Counted from the first letter of the stretch, positions 14,082 through 24,451 are shown. The stretch is DNA of 33,236 nt from JAPLGE01 sp964355545 (GCA_964355545.1 CAYHEK010000007.1:1-33236), one strand, 5' to 3'. Notes: a model not told the origin generated them from the letters alone. Numbers and translations are program-made.

Positions 14082-14348
14082 CATAGCAAGGCCGATTTGG
14101 TTGTCTCCTGCCGCACGCTCGTCGCAACAGAACCCTCTCTGCCCCCAACGCACGATCACCTCGCAAGATCGGCAAGACACCTCGCGAAGGCATGCGGCTT
14201 GGCTTTCGGCCAAGCCCAGACAGCGAGCATTGGTTGGCAACCATTTGGCTCGGTTGGAGGTTGACGAGGAAGAGACCCGCTCGATAGTGAGGAAGAGGGG
14301 TGGCTCGCGAGGCTTGACCGTGTGGCCGCGAACGGACGAGGAGGCGCG
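14082..14348 (+). other. Non-coding leader with potential hairpins ahead of the MoxR/VWA operon
   Basis: The 300 bp between the recombinase and the first operon gene hold no convincing gene. Downstream of the promoter several foldable elements are visible: an 8-bp stem GGCTTGGC/GCCAAGCC (about 14196-14216), a two-part stem CGAGC...GCTCG enclosing TGGTTG/CAACCA (about 14223-14251), and GCCGAT (14091) complementary to ATCGGC (14168). It matches no riboswitch, SRP RNA, tmRNA or 6S RNA that I recognise. It could be a regulatory 5' leader or a small RNA. Confidence 0.4.
14122..14132 (+). repeat. Near-copy of the 13339 inverted-repeat arm
   Basis: TCGCAACAGAA matches the left arm TCGCAACAAAA at 10 of 11 positions. 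With the right arm at 13356-13366 it forms an inverted pair bracketing the whole recombinase gene. The similarity is short and could be chance. Confidence 0.4.
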
Positions 14349-16037
14349 GTGATTCATCGCCTGATCCTATGGATTGCGTTTTTAGCTGGGCTTCTGCCCC
14401 TAGCCGCGATCGCAAGCCCCCGCCTCGAGGTCGAGGTCGGCCTCGGTGGCCAGTTCGTCCCCGAGAACCTGACTCAGCTTCGGGCGCGGATCTCTGGTGT
14501 CGGCTTCCCCTTCACGGGCTCCCTTCTCCTCACGCAGGAGGTGGGGAACCTGTGGCGCGGGGTGGCCACGAGTCGAGTGCGGATCCCATTTACGCAGCTC
14601 GGGCCGGAACTCCACGAGTGGGCCGTTCCCGTCTATGACCCCAATCATCCCCTCGAGGTCCTTCTCCTCGGTCAAGACGAAGAAGTCGTCGCCAGCGCGA
14701 CGATCGACCCCCACGCCCTCCGCGGCGACAAGGCGTTCTGCGTGGGAGTGGGAGCCCTCCGCTTTCCTCTCGTGGAGGACTTGGTCGCCGTCGCGCCGGA
14801 GGATCTCCCTCGCCTGTGGCAGAGCTACGAGGCCGTACGCGCCCTGTGGATCGGTCGGGTCTCAAGCGGACTCTCGCAAGAGCACTGGGAGGCGATCGTC
14901 CGCTTCGTCCTCGCGGGCGGGACGCTCGTCCTCTTCACAGGACGTGACTTCTTCCTTCTTGACTCCCCTCTCTTGGAAGAGCTTCTTCCCCTCGAGCGGC
15001 CCCGCGTCGAGGCCGGTCAGGACGGCCTCTTCTACCTGCGCGGGGAGGAGCGACCCGGGGCTCGCGCCCTTTTCCAGCGCGACGGATTCCCCCTGGTCGA
15101 GGTGCGCCCTTACGGGGCCGGAACGGTCCTCCTCGTCACCACGAGCGCGCTTGACCTCGACGAGACGACCGCCGCGGCGCTCGGCAAGCGGCTCCCGGAC
15201 GCGCACCTCCTCTCCACCGTTCCGGCCACGGCGACTCTCCTTGAAGGGACGCGCCTTGAGCGGCCGGGATACCTCCCCGCGATCCTCCTCGTCGCCGCAG
15301 GTCTCGTGAGCCTTTCCGCGATCCTCCTGTACGTGCAAGACCCAAAGAAAAGGGCATTATGGCTTATCGCCACGGCCGGTCTCCTCTGCGCTGGGTCCGG
15401 ATTCTATACAATCTTCGCAAATCGGGTAAATCATATATACCAATTGATAACGTCATTATCTGTTCAGACATCAGTCGGTTTTGAAAGTGTTTCATACGGT
15501 CTCTTTGCCACCGAGTCCCATCCCGTGGCGCTGGAAGTGAGAGGTCCGACCCCGCTCGTCCAGGAGATCCCGGCGAGCCTGGAAGGCCATCGCTACGACC
15601 TCGACGTCACGAGCGACCAAAGCGCCTCCTTGTTCACCGAGCGCGGGGAGCGGCGCTACCTCCACACCCTTGAGGTATGCCAGATCCCGCTCCGCGTGCG
15701 CCCTGCTGAACAGGAAAGCGTGCGAATCGATAACCGTCTGACCGGCGCGCTCGAGGAGGGGCTCCTGATCGTCGCGGGGCGAGCCTACGCCCTCGGAGGG
15801 ATTCCCCGCGGCGAGAGCGTCCATTCCCTGCGCGACGCGATCCCGCTCGAGGAAGCAAGGATGCACGGGAAGAGCTTCGCGCCCCTGTACGCGACTCTCG
15901 CCGAAGAGTTCGCTTTTCAAGATGGGGTCTGGCTTGTGGGAGCGAGCGAGGTGGAACGCGAGGAGTCGAGCCACGGCGTCCGGCAAAAAGTGAGAGATGT
16001 GGCCCTGTACGTCGTTAGGGGAGAGAAGCGTGGCTAA
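14349..16037 (+). CDS. Membrane protein with GATase-like domain, first gene of the MoxR/VWA operon
   Basis: A 562-residue protein with a signal peptide (residues 1-22, ending AIASP), a large extracytoplasmic part, and two membrane helices at about 308-330 and 336-356. Residues 160-270 have an alternating beta-alpha pattern with GGTLVLFTG and YGAGTVLLVTT resembling the glutamine-amidotransferase-like (DUF4350-type) domains found near MoxR/VWA genes; catalytic residues are not evident. The start is GTG, chosen because AGGAGG sits just before it and the signal peptide begins there. A 100-base AT-rich stretch follows the second helix. The family is not known to me. It overlaps the next gene by 8 bases. 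A sensor or scaffold role for the ATPase complex is a guess. Confidence 0.75.
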   Translation: MIHRLILWIAFLAGLLPLAAIASPRLEVEVGLGGQFVPENLTQLRARISGVGFPFTGSLLLTQEVGNLWRGVATSRVRIPFTQLGPELHEWAVPVYDPNHPLEVLLLGQDEEVVASATIDPHALRGDKAFCVGVGALRFPLVEDLVAVAPEDLPRLWQSYEAVRALWIGRVSSGLSQEHWEAIVRFVLAGGTLVLFTGRDFFLLDSPLLEELLPLERPRVEAGQDGLFYLRGEERPGARALFQRDGFPLVEVRPYGAGTVLLVTTSALDLDETTAAALGKRLPDAHLLSTVPATATLLEGTRLERPGYLPAILLVAAGLVSLSAILLYVQDPKKRALWLIATAGLLCAGSGFYTIFANRVNHIYQLITSLSVQTSVGFESVSYGLFATESHPVALEVRGPTPLVQEIPASLEGHRYDLDVTSDQSASLFTERGERRYLHTLEVCQIPLRVRPAEQESVRIDNRLTGALEEGLLIVAGRAYALGGIPRGESVHSLRDAIPLEEARMHGKSFAPLYATLAEEFAFQDGVWLVGASEVEREESSHGVRQKVRDVALYVVRGEKRG

Positions 16038-16674
16038 GCGATACGAACTCGTCGACCAGAGGATGCTCCAGCCGCTCTTTGGTCTTGTCTTCCTCTCTGG
16101 GATCGCGCTTGTCTTGTCCATCCCTTGGGCGCGGTACGTTCGAGACTTCTCCACCTTCGCCTTCTTCTCGGAGTTTCCGATCTACTTCTCCGCGCACGCC
16201 TTCCTTTTTGGCATCCTGGGCCTCAACCTGGGGGCGATCAGCGCGGCGCGAAGAGAACCGATCGCGCTCAGCGTCTCCCTCCTGACAAAGAGGGTTCTCC
16301 TCGGGCAGTTCCTCACGCTCCCCTACCTCCTCTTCGCGCGGGCGATCTATCCGGGGAAGGACGGAACCTTCGCCTTGATCCTTCTCCTGACGACGCTCGT
16401 CTCCCTCGCCTGCGCCCTCGCAAGCCGCCTCGTCGAGGAGCCGTCGGGCCCCTCCTCCTCCCGCGGTTTCCCTCTGAAGTACCTCCTCTTCCTCACCTGG
16501 TACCTCGCTCCTCTCGCAGTCTTCCCCACCTTGAGCCCGCTCGGGGCCGTGGCAGGCCTTCTGCGCGGGGAGCGCGGCGACCGACTCTTCTTTGCCTACG
16601 CTATTCCGTGCGCCGTCCTCCTATTCGCTCTCCTCCTTGTCCGGGGGAGGGCGGAGGGTGAGCGCCGTGTTTAG
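16030..16674 (+). CDS. Multi-spanning membrane protein of the MoxR/VWA operon
   Basis: A 214-residue hydrophobic protein with about six to seven predicted membrane helices (roughly 14-31, 46-66, 90-106, 113-132, 150-172 and 186-203) and a basic C-terminus. No enzymatic motif is visible and I do not recognise a family. It starts with GTG inside the end of the preceding gene, after a GGGGAGAG Shine-Dalgarno, and overlaps the next gene by 17 bases. Its place between two other membrane proteins suggests a structural subunit of a membrane complex built by the MoxR system. Reading frame and length are well supported by overlaps on both sides. Confidence 0.7.
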   Translation: MAKRYELVDQRMLQPLFGLVFLSGIALVLSIPWARYVRDFSTFAFFSEFPIYFSAHAFLFGILGLNLGAISAARREPIALSVSLLTKRVLLGQFLTLPYLLFARAIYPGKDGTFALILLLTTLVSLACALASRLVEEPSGPSSSRGFPLKYLLFLTWYLAPLAVFPTLSPLGAVAGLLRGERGDRLFFAYAIPCAVLLFALLLVRGRAEGERRV

Positions 16675-18145
16675 CCTGTTTGGGCTCGAACAACGGATCG
16701 TCCGGCGATCCCGCACTGTGCGGGGAGCGCGTTTTGCTGGGCTCGCCCTCGCCTTCTCTACCCCCGTTCCGTTGGGAGTCGCGGTTACCCGCTCCTTCGG
16801 GGTCGCCCCCGCCGATCCAGCCCTTCTCACTTGTGCCTTCCTCTTTCCCATCTTCTGCGCTCTGGTCGCCTTCCTCCTTGGCCGTGCGAAGGAGCCCGAC
16901 CTCCCCCGTCTTCTCCTCGCGATCGACCTCGCCCTCACCACGGGAGAACGCTTGAGCTCTCTCCATGAGCTTCGCCGCACGGGCGGAGGCCGGCCGTTTC
17001 GCCGGCGGATCGAGGAGAGGCTCAAGGATCTCCCCCTACACTGGAAGAAGGGACTCCCGTTTGGGTCGGTCTCCCTTCTCTCCCTCGTCGCGGGGGGACT
17101 CGTCCTCGCGGGGACAGGCGCACTCGTCGCGCTCCGTCCCGTCTCGGCGAGCGGCCTCCTCCAGAGCCCCCTCCTCCTTCCCCCGCGGGTCGAGCGGGCG
17201 GCCGAGCGGGCGACGCGGCCCCCGTCAACCGCGCCGACCGTCCTTCCCCAGGAGACGGGCCCCCAAAGCGACACCGCTCCACCCACCGAGGGGATGCCAA
17301 CTCAGGGCCTCGACGACGTCTTGTCCGGCATCTGGGAGAGCCCCGGATCGCAGGGGATCCTCTCTGATGGGCGGGGCACAGATCTGTCAAACCTCGCCGA
17401 AGAGCAGGAGCGCCTCGCTCGCGCGCTCTCCCGTCTTCTCTCCCAGATCGAGGAGCGGCTCAAGGAGGAGTCCGGGCCGCTGACGAAAGAGGAACGAGAG
17501 GCCCTCTCCGATCTTCTCTCCGAGGTCGGCGACGGAACGCTCCGCCAGGCCCTGCGTTCGCTCCTCGCTGAAGAGAGTCCCGAACCGCTCGAGGAAGGCC
17601 TTGAACGAATGCGGAGCCTGAGCCAGGGGGGCGAGGCCGCGCTGGCCGACACGGGGGGGGAGCCGCAGCGAGGGGTCCTTCCGCCCTCGGCGAAGGCCGA
17701 GGAGGGGCAGGTCCCGGCCTGGGAGCCGAGCGCGGGAAACGAGGTGCCGGGATTCGGAGGAAGGGCAGGACCGTCGGCTCAGGCGGAGTCGCAGTCCGAA
17801 TCTGCAGAAGAGGACGAGGCCGCAGGAGGAACGGACGAGTCGGCCGTCGGAGGGAGGGAGAATGCCTCCGTGGGCTCGGGGGCGCCGGTGGGGACCCAAA
17901 GCGGCCGATCCGCGGGGTTCATCCCGGAGGACCTCGCAGGGACGATCGGAGAAAGCGGGGCCTTCCGCGAGTTCATCACCAAGGGGGTTCCCCTCGAGCC
18001 AGTTCCCCAGGCCAACGGCGAGGGGATGCGCCTCGCCCTGGACTACGAGGCGCTGCGCGCCATCCTGGAAGGGCGCGCCCTCTCCCCAACGGCCGAGGAG
18101 ACGGTACGAACGTACTTCCAGACGATCACACAAGGAGGACCATGA
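16658..18145 (+). CDS. Membrane protein with long acidic low-complexity region, MoxR/VWA operon
   Basis: A 495-residue protein with three membrane helices in its first third (about 25-46, 55-75 and 132-155), after which the chain turns into a Glu/Gly/Ser/Pro-rich region. That region contains an amphipathic, Leu/Glu-rich coiled-coil-like segment (about 245-325) and a glycine- and serine-rich spacer. A compact C-terminal piece ends EETVRTYFQTITQGG. It resembles the DUF4175-like or BatD-adjacent proteins of Bat operons only in general architecture. The start is GTG with GGGGGAGG upstream; the end overlaps the MoxR start by 4 bases (ATGA). No catalytic motif seen; function unknown. Confidence 0.7.
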   Translation: MSAVFSLFGLEQRIVRRSRTVRGARFAGLALAFSTPVPLGVAVTRSFGVAPADPALLTCAFLFPIFCALVAFLLGRAKEPDLPRLLLAIDLALTTGERLSSLHELRRTGGGRPFRRRIEERLKDLPLHWKKGLPFGSVSLLSLVAGGLVLAGTGALVALRPVSASGLLQSPLLLPPRVERAAERATRPPSTAPTVLPQETGPQSDTAPPTEGMPTQGLDDVLSGIWESPGSQGILSDGRGTDLSNLAEEQERLARALSRLLSQIEERLKEESGPLTKEEREALSDLLSEVGDGTLRQALRSLLAEESPEPLEEGLERMRSLSQGGEAALADTGGEPQRGVLPPSAKAEEGQVPAWEPSAGNEVPGFGGRAGPSAQAESQSESAEEDEAAGGTDESAVGGRENASVGSGAPVGTQSGRSAGFIPEDLAGTIGESGAFREFITKGVPLEPVPQANGEGMRLALDYEALRAILEGRALSPTAEETVRTYFQTITQGGP

Positions 18146-19124
18146 TCACGGAAAGAGACGTTGACCTGGCACAAGAGGCGTTCACACGGCTACGCGAGGC
18201 GATCGGCCAGACGATCGTTGGCCACGAGCGGGTGGTCGAACTGACCTTGATCAGCCTCCTTTCGCGCGGGAACCTCCTCCTCGAAGGGGTCCCGGGATTG
18301 GGGAAGACGCTCCTCGTCCGCGCGCTCGCCTCCGCCCTGGGGCTTCGCTTCTCGCGGATCCAGTTCACCCCCGACCTGATGCCGGCCGACATCCTGGGGA
18401 CGAACCTCATCACCGAGGACGGCGGGAGGCGCGGGTTCACCTACTCCCCTGGCCCCCTCTTCTCGAACCTCGTCCTCGCCGACGAGATCAACCGGGCGAC
18501 GCCGAAGACGCAGTCGGCCCTCCTCGAGGCGATGGAGGAGCGGACCGTCACCGTAGGGAAGACGACGTACCCCCTGGAGGAGCCGTTCATCGTGCTGGCC
18601 ACACAGAACCCGATCGAGATGGAGGGGACCTACCCCCTCCCCGAGGCCCAGGTCGACCGCTTCCTTCTCAAGGCCACCGTTGAGACCCCATCGCTTGCGG
18701 AACTCGTGAAGATCACGGAGCGCAACACGGAGGGGGAGGGACTCACGCTCCCGCAGCCCGTCGCCGGGGCGGCGGAGGTCCTCACCGCGCAGCGCGTGAT
18801 CCGGGAGATCCCCATCGCCGAGGAGCTGCGCCGCTACATCGGCCGCCTCGTCCTGGCCACTCATCCTCGAAACCCGCACGCGCCCACGGCGGTGAAGGAG
18901 TTCGTGGAGTACGGAGCGAGCCCGCGCGCGGCGATCGCGCTCGTCCTCGGCGCGAAGGCCCACGCCTTCCTCGCCGGGGAGCCGAACGTGCGCCGGGCCG
19001 ACATCGAGGTCGTCTTCCTCTCCGCCCTCGTCCACCGCGTGATCCCAAACTTCAAGGGCGAGGCGGAGGGGATCGCCGTCTCGGACCTCCTCGCGCAGGT
19101 CTTTAAAGAGACCCCGGTCGTCTG

Positions 19125-19125
<1 letters not shown>
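18142..19125 (+). CDS. MoxR-family AAA+ ATPase
   Basis: A 327-residue cytosolic AAA+ ATPase of the MoxR class. Walker A GVPGLGKT is at residues 49-56, Walker B with LADEINRA around 112-119, and a sensor-1 asparagine in VLATQNPIE; the LPEAQVDRF motif is the usual MoxR signature. These ATPases act as chaperones that insert cofactors into, or assemble, VWA-domain partner complexes at the membrane. The gene starts in an ATGA overlap with the upstream membrane protein and ends in a TGATG overlap with the DUF58 gene. The neighbouring DUF58 and VWA proteins are the expected partners. Confidence 0.95.
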
Positions 19126-19999
<874 letters not shown>

Positions 20000-20003
<4 letters not shown>

Positions 20004-21781
20004 TCCTCGAGAACCCCTCCGCCCTCTACCTCCTCCTTGCCGCCGCCTTGATTGTGCTCCTCTACTTCCTACGCACTCGCAGCCGACGCCACGACGTCTC
20101 CGCCCTCTTCCTGTGGGAGGGGCTCCCCGACGAGCCACGCTCCCGGGCAGCCCGGATCCGGAGGCGGATCGAGCCGCTCCTCTTCCTCCAGCTCCTCGTC
20201 CTCGCCCTGGTCGCGGTCGGCCTCGCCGGCCCAGCGATGCGCGTCGTGCGGCCTCACCTTAATGCGATGGCGATCGTCCTCGACGGGAGCGCGAGCATGC
20301 GCGGCCGCACCGAGGGGGGAGCGACGCGCTACGATCGAGCGCGCGAGGAGGGCCTCTCGCTCCTTGACCGCTACCCGACGACCCCCGTCGCCCTCCTTGA
20401 GCTCTCGCGGGCGCCGCGGGTCTTGTGCCCACTCGGCGGAGGGCGCGACGAGGCGCGCCGCGCCCTCTCGGCGTCGCAGCCGACCTTCCTCGCCGACGGG
20501 TCGGAGGAGGCGCTCTTCGGACTCCTCGAGAGCCAAGGCGGGGCAAACCGGTTCGATCGCGTGGTCTACCTAAGCGACCATCCTCTCGGATCTTCTCTCT
20601 CCTCCCTTGAGGAGATCCTCCTCCCGCCGGGCGAGAACCGCGCTATCAACGCGTTCAATGCGCGCGAGAACGCCGATCGTTCCGGGTGCACCGCCTTCAT
20701 CCGCCTCAAGAACGACACCCCCTCCTACCAGGAGGTCCGCGTTCGCGTGAGCGACGGATCTCACGCCATCTCGCTCCCCGTCCTCCTCCCGCCGGGCGCG
20801 GAGGAGGAGTACACCCTCCCCTTCCCCGGCTCGCGCGGCCCCACCTTCGTGGCGAGCCTGGAGCCGGCGGACACCTTCCCGGAGGACGACACGCGCTACT
20901 TCGCCCTCTTCGAGCGCCTCGATCGCCGCGTCCGCTGGATCGGGAAGGAGAATCGCTACCTAGAAGCGGCCTTGCGCGCCGCAGGTCCCCTCACTCTCGT
21001 CCCTGCGGACGATCCGTCCCCGGTCGACGTCACGGTCGCCTACGCTACCTCCCTTCCCGCGGAGACGACGGGGAACGTCCTCCTCGTCCACGCCCCCTTG
21101 GAAGGCCTAATCGCGATCGGCGACGATGTGGAGCCGGGCGAGCTCGAGGTCACCGCGGCCGGCGACCCTCTCCTCACCGACCTTGACCCGTTCGACTTCC
21201 GCGTCCGCTCCTCCCCCGCGGTGAGCGCCCCAAAGGACGGCACGACCGTCCTCTCCCTCGGATCCCTTCCGTTCCTCTACCGCCACGAAGAAGAGAGTCG
21301 GAAGGTCGTCCTCATCGCCCCCGACCTCCTCGAGACGAACCTCCCTCTCGCGGTCGACTTCCCCCTCCTCGTGCGGAATATCCTCCACTTCTTCTCGCAC
21401 GAGCCCAGCCAGGCACCCCACGCGTGGAACGTGGTCGGCGAGCCCGTCCCGTTGGAGAAGTACGGAAAGCCGCTCAAGCTCGCGGGTCCGGGTGGAGAGG
21501 AGATCTCTCTTCCGGCCGGTGCGGACGCCTTCATCCCCGAGCTTCCAGGGATCTACACCCTGACCACGGATCGCGGGGTCTTCCCCCTCGCCGCGAACCT
21601 CGCCCCGAGCGAATCCGCGCCGCCGACCGAACGAGCGCAAGGGGAGGGAAGCGCACCGACCCCAGAGACCCGCCAGGCGACCGTCCTTCCTTTGTGGCCG
21701 TACCTCGCGGGGCTCGCGTTCCTCGCCCTCCTCGCTGAGGTCGCCTGCTACCGCGGGGTCGACCTCGGGAGGTGGCGATGA
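20000..21781 (+). CDS. BatA-like membrane protein with VWA domain
   Basis: A 593-residue membrane protein. It begins with the BatA N-terminal double-helix domain (helices at about 8-24 and 58-76, with the HDVSALFLWEG motif between them), followed by an extracytoplasmic VWA domain whose MIDAS Asp95-x-Ser97-x-Ser99 (DGSASM) is intact. A beta-sandwich-like middle and a C-terminal helix (about 564-583) follow. It resembles Bacteroides aerotolerance (Bat) proteins. The start is GTG, overlapping the DUF58 stop; the end overlaps the next gene (ATGA). It is likely an envelope-facing partner of the MoxR ATPase. Confidence 0.85.
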
Positions 21782-24279
21782 TTCGCCTCGTCCACCCCCT
21801 GGGCCTCGCTCTCCTCGTCGGCGTCGCGATCTTCCTCTTCCTCGGTCGGCGCCGCACGGTGGAACTCCTCCTGCCTGCCCTTTCCGCTTCCCTGATCGCC
21901 CTGGCCCTTGCCTTTCCCCAGGTAGGGACGAAACGAGCCCAGGAGAGCGTCTACTTCCTCGTCGACCGCTCTATGAGCGTCACGGCGACGGCCGACGCGA
22001 GAGAGATCCAGGACCAACTGGAGGCGATCGTCTCCGCGAACCCCGGTCGTCGCTTCGGTGAGATCGACTTCGCGGGGAAGGCGGCGGTCGTCGCCCCCCT
22101 CGCTAGAGGCGCGACGTCGCTCGGCACAGCCACTCCCGTTCCCCTCGGTGAAGGGACGGACCTCTCCTGTGCCGTAACCCTCGCCCTCGCCACCCTCCCC
22201 GGCGAGGGCGGACGCCAGATCGTGCTTTTAAGCGACGGCCGGATCACGGCGGGCCTTGTCGAAGCGACGAGCGCGGCGAGGCGAGCCGGGGTTTTGATCT
22301 CCACCCTCGCCGTCGGTAAGCCGGCGGCGGACGACGCCGCCCTCGCCCGCCTCGACCTCCCCTCGGTCGTGGACATCCGGCGCCCCTTCACGATCGAGAT
22401 CTCCACACAAGCGAACGAGGCTGGCGAGGCGATCCTCGCCCTCTACCGCGACGAAGAGCTCCTCTTCGCCCGTCCGCTCCTCCTCACAAGCGGGCTCAAC
22501 CCCGCGAGCACAACCGACACCCTTGCCTCCGCCGGCACCCACACCTACCGCGCCGTCATCAAGCGGCCAGGCGACCCGATCCCCGAGAACGACGCCCTCT
22601 CTTCCCTCGTCCAGACGACGGACCGGCCGGGGCTCCTCGTCCTCTCCCCCAAGGAGCCAACCGCGATCGCCTCCCTCCTCCACGCGATCGGAAGGCCTTT
22701 CGCCGTGACCTCCTTCCTTCCTTCCCTGGACGAGCTCGCCCTCTACCGCGAGGTCCTCCTCGCCGGGGTCCGTCTCGGCGACCTCGCGGCGGCGGAGGTC
22801 GCCACCCTGCGCACCTTCACGAGCGAGCTCGGGGGTGGGCTCGTGGCCGTCGAGGGAGCGGAAGAACTGCGCGGCGTCGCCGCAGGGGGGATCGAGGAGC
22901 TCCTGCCCGTCTCGTACACGCTCCCCCAGAAGGGCAGGGAGGCGAGCCTGTGCGTCGTCTACGTCCTCGACCATTCGGGAAGCATGCGCGGGTCGGCCAC
23001 GGGAGCGGTGAAGATCGACGTCCTCAAGGAAGCCGCGGCGGCGAGCGTCAACCTCCTCGACCCGGATGCGCTCGTGGGAGTGATCGTCTTCAACCGTAGC
23101 TTCGAATGGCTCGTCCCCATCCAGCCTGTGGGGGACGGAGCCGCGATCTACGAGGGCCTGCGCGCCCTGGAGGCCGCCGGCGGGACGGACATCTACTACC
23201 CGATCGTCGACGCCCTTGACGCGCTGGAGGCCGTGGACGCGCGGACAAAGCACCTCCTCGTCCTCTCCGATGGGAAGACGGTCGACGAGTACCGCGACTT
23301 CCCTGGGCTCCTCGCCCGCCTGGAAGAAGAAGAGGCGATCACCCTCACCGCGATCGCCATCGGCCCGGACCCAAACCTCCCCCTCCTCGGCGCCCTCGTT
23401 CAAGCCGGACACGGGACCCTCTATGTCGCCACGGACTTCTCCGCCCTGCCCAAGATCTCGATGGAGGCGACCCAACGACTCAGCCGCAGCCGCTTCGTAC
23501 GCGCGACGACGGCCGTGAGCGGCCCCCTCGCCACAGGGGACCTCCTCGAGCTCCCTCCTCTCGGGGGGTACGCCGTCACCTACCCCAAGCCGACCGCGGA
23601 GGTCCTCCTCTTTGCTTTGAACGACCCGATCCTCGCCCGCTGGCGGGTCGGCCTGGGAGAGGTCTCGGTCCTCAACACGGACCTCTCCGGGAACTGGTCC
23701 GCGCAGTGGCTCGCCTGGGAGAAGGCCGGCCTCCTCCTCGACGCGATCCTCACGACGGCGGAGCCGTCCGCGACCGCCTCCTTGGGCCTCTCTCCCTCGG
23801 TCGATGCCACGGACGCGGGGATCGTCGCCCTCGTCGACGCCCGTGGCCCGCGCGGGGAGTTCGCGAGCTTCCTCGACCTCGAGGCAACGCTCCTCCCCGG
23901 CGGAGAGACCCTCCTCATGCGTTCCGTGGGACCGGGCCTCTACGAAGCGTCCTTCCCCTCGCAGCGCGAGGGTGCGTACGCGTTGAAGATCGTCGACCGG
24001 ACCCGAGACGAGAGCGCCGTCCTGCCATTCTCCATCCCCTACCCCGCCGAGTACCGCGCGACCGGAGTCGACGAAGACCTCTTGCGCCGGATCGCCCACG
24101 CCACGGGGGGGCGCCTCCTCAAGGACGAGGTCCTTCCCGACACGAAAGAGAAGGGTCTCGCGGTTCACTACGTGGACATCCACCCTCACCTCCTCCTCGC
24201 CGCCCTTGCGCTCTTCTTCGTCGAGCTTTTGGTCCGCAAGCTCCCCAGAGGGCGAGGCGAGGTGAGCCCAAGCGGGTGA
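21778..24279 (+). CDS. Large membrane protein with two VWA domains
   Basis: An 833-residue protein with two N-terminal helices (about 5-22 and 30-46), a first VWA domain (MIDAS Asp63-x-Ser65-x-Ser67, Thr127, Asp153), and a middle region resembling a GATase-like Rossmann domain (about 284-380). A second VWA domain (Asp398-x-Ser400-x-Ser402, Thr470, Asp498) follows, and then a long beta-rich C-terminus with a final membrane helix near 811-823. Both MIDAS sets appear complete, so two metal-dependent binding sites are possible. The first is unusual in lacking the glycine (DRSMS). The ATG has GGGAGG 5 nt upstream. It is the last gene of the operon and the probable main surface component. Confidence 0.85.
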   Translation: MIRLVHPLGLALLVGVAIFLFLGRRRTVELLLPALSASLIALALAFPQVGTKRAQESVYFLVDRSMSVTATADAREIQDQLEAIVSANPGRRFGEIDFAGKAAVVAPLARGATSLGTATPVPLGEGTDLSCAVTLALATLPGEGGRQIVLLSDGRITAGLVEATSAARRAGVLISTLAVGKPAADDAALARLDLPSVVDIRRPFTIEISTQANEAGEAILALYRDEELLFARPLLLTSGLNPASTTDTLASAGTHTYRAVIKRPGDPIPENDALSSLVQTTDRPGLLVLSPKEPTAIASLLHAIGRPFAVTSFLPSLDELALYREVLLAGVRLGDLAAAEVATLRTFTSELGGGLVAVEGAEELRGVAAGGIEELLPVSYTLPQKGREASLCVVYVLDHSGSMRGSATGAVKIDVLKEAAAASVNLLDPDALVGVIVFNRSFEWLVPIQPVGDGAAIYEGLRALEAAGGTDIYYPIVDALDALEAVDARTKHLLVLSDGKTVDEYRDFPGLLARLEEEEAITLTAIAIGPDPNLPLLGALVQAGHGTLYVATDFSALPKISMEATQRLSRSRFVRATTAVSGPLATGDLLELPPLGGYAVTYPKPTAEVLLFALNDPILARWRVGLGEVSVLNTDLSGNWSAQWLAWEKAGLLLDAILTTAEPSATASLGLSPSVDATDAGIVALVDARGPRGEFASFLDLEATLLPGGETLLMRSVGPGLYEASFPSQREGAYALKIVDRTRDESAVLPFSIPYPAEYRATGVDEDLLRRIAHATGGRLLKDEVLPDTKEKGLAVHYVDIHPHLLLAALALFFVELLVRKLPRGRGEVSPSG

Positions 24280-24316
24280 GCGGACCGCGCTCCGGGCGAG
24301 GAGAAAGCCGGCGCGA

Positions 24317-24345
24317 TTGCTCAAGCGGTAGCCGTTCCCTATAAT
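24317..24345 (+). promoter_or_regulatory. Promoter of tRNA-Pro
   Basis: -35 TTGCTC (24317-24322) and a perfect -10 TATAAT (24340-24345), 17 bp apart, with the tRNA starting 12 nt downstream. Since no promoter is seen between the tRNA and dnaX, it probably drives both. Confidence 0.75.
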
Positions 24346-24357
24346 CACGCAAGGAGG

Positions 24358-24434
24358 CGGGGAGTGGCGCAGTCCGGTAGCGCGCCTGCTTTGGGAGCAG
24401 GAAGTCGCTGGTTCAAATCCAGTCTCCCCGACCA
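24358..24434 (+). tRNA. tRNA-Pro (anticodon TGG)
   Basis: A full cloverleaf is visible: acceptor stem CGGGGAG/CTCCCCG, discriminator A and genome-encoded CCA. The anticodon stem is CCTGC/GCAGG with loop TTTGGGA (anticodon TGG at 24392-24394), and the T-arm has GGTTCAAATCC. It reads CCA and, by wobble, other proline codons. Confidence 0.97.
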
Positions 24435-24451
24435 GGAGTGGTGACCCCAAC

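Noticed and set aside
14032..14104. ACAACC / GGTTGT pair flanking the 14053 promoter as a Fim-like invertible switch
   Set aside because: The arms are only 6 bp and the left one lies inside the recombinase coding sequence; expected often by chance.
22228..24450. A 740-codon minus-strand open frame beginning GETGFEPATSCSQSRRATGL
   Set aside because: It is antisense to the VWA gene, and its start is the well-known spurious translation of a tRNA-Pro gene read backwards. GC-rich coding DNA often leaves the opposite strand open.
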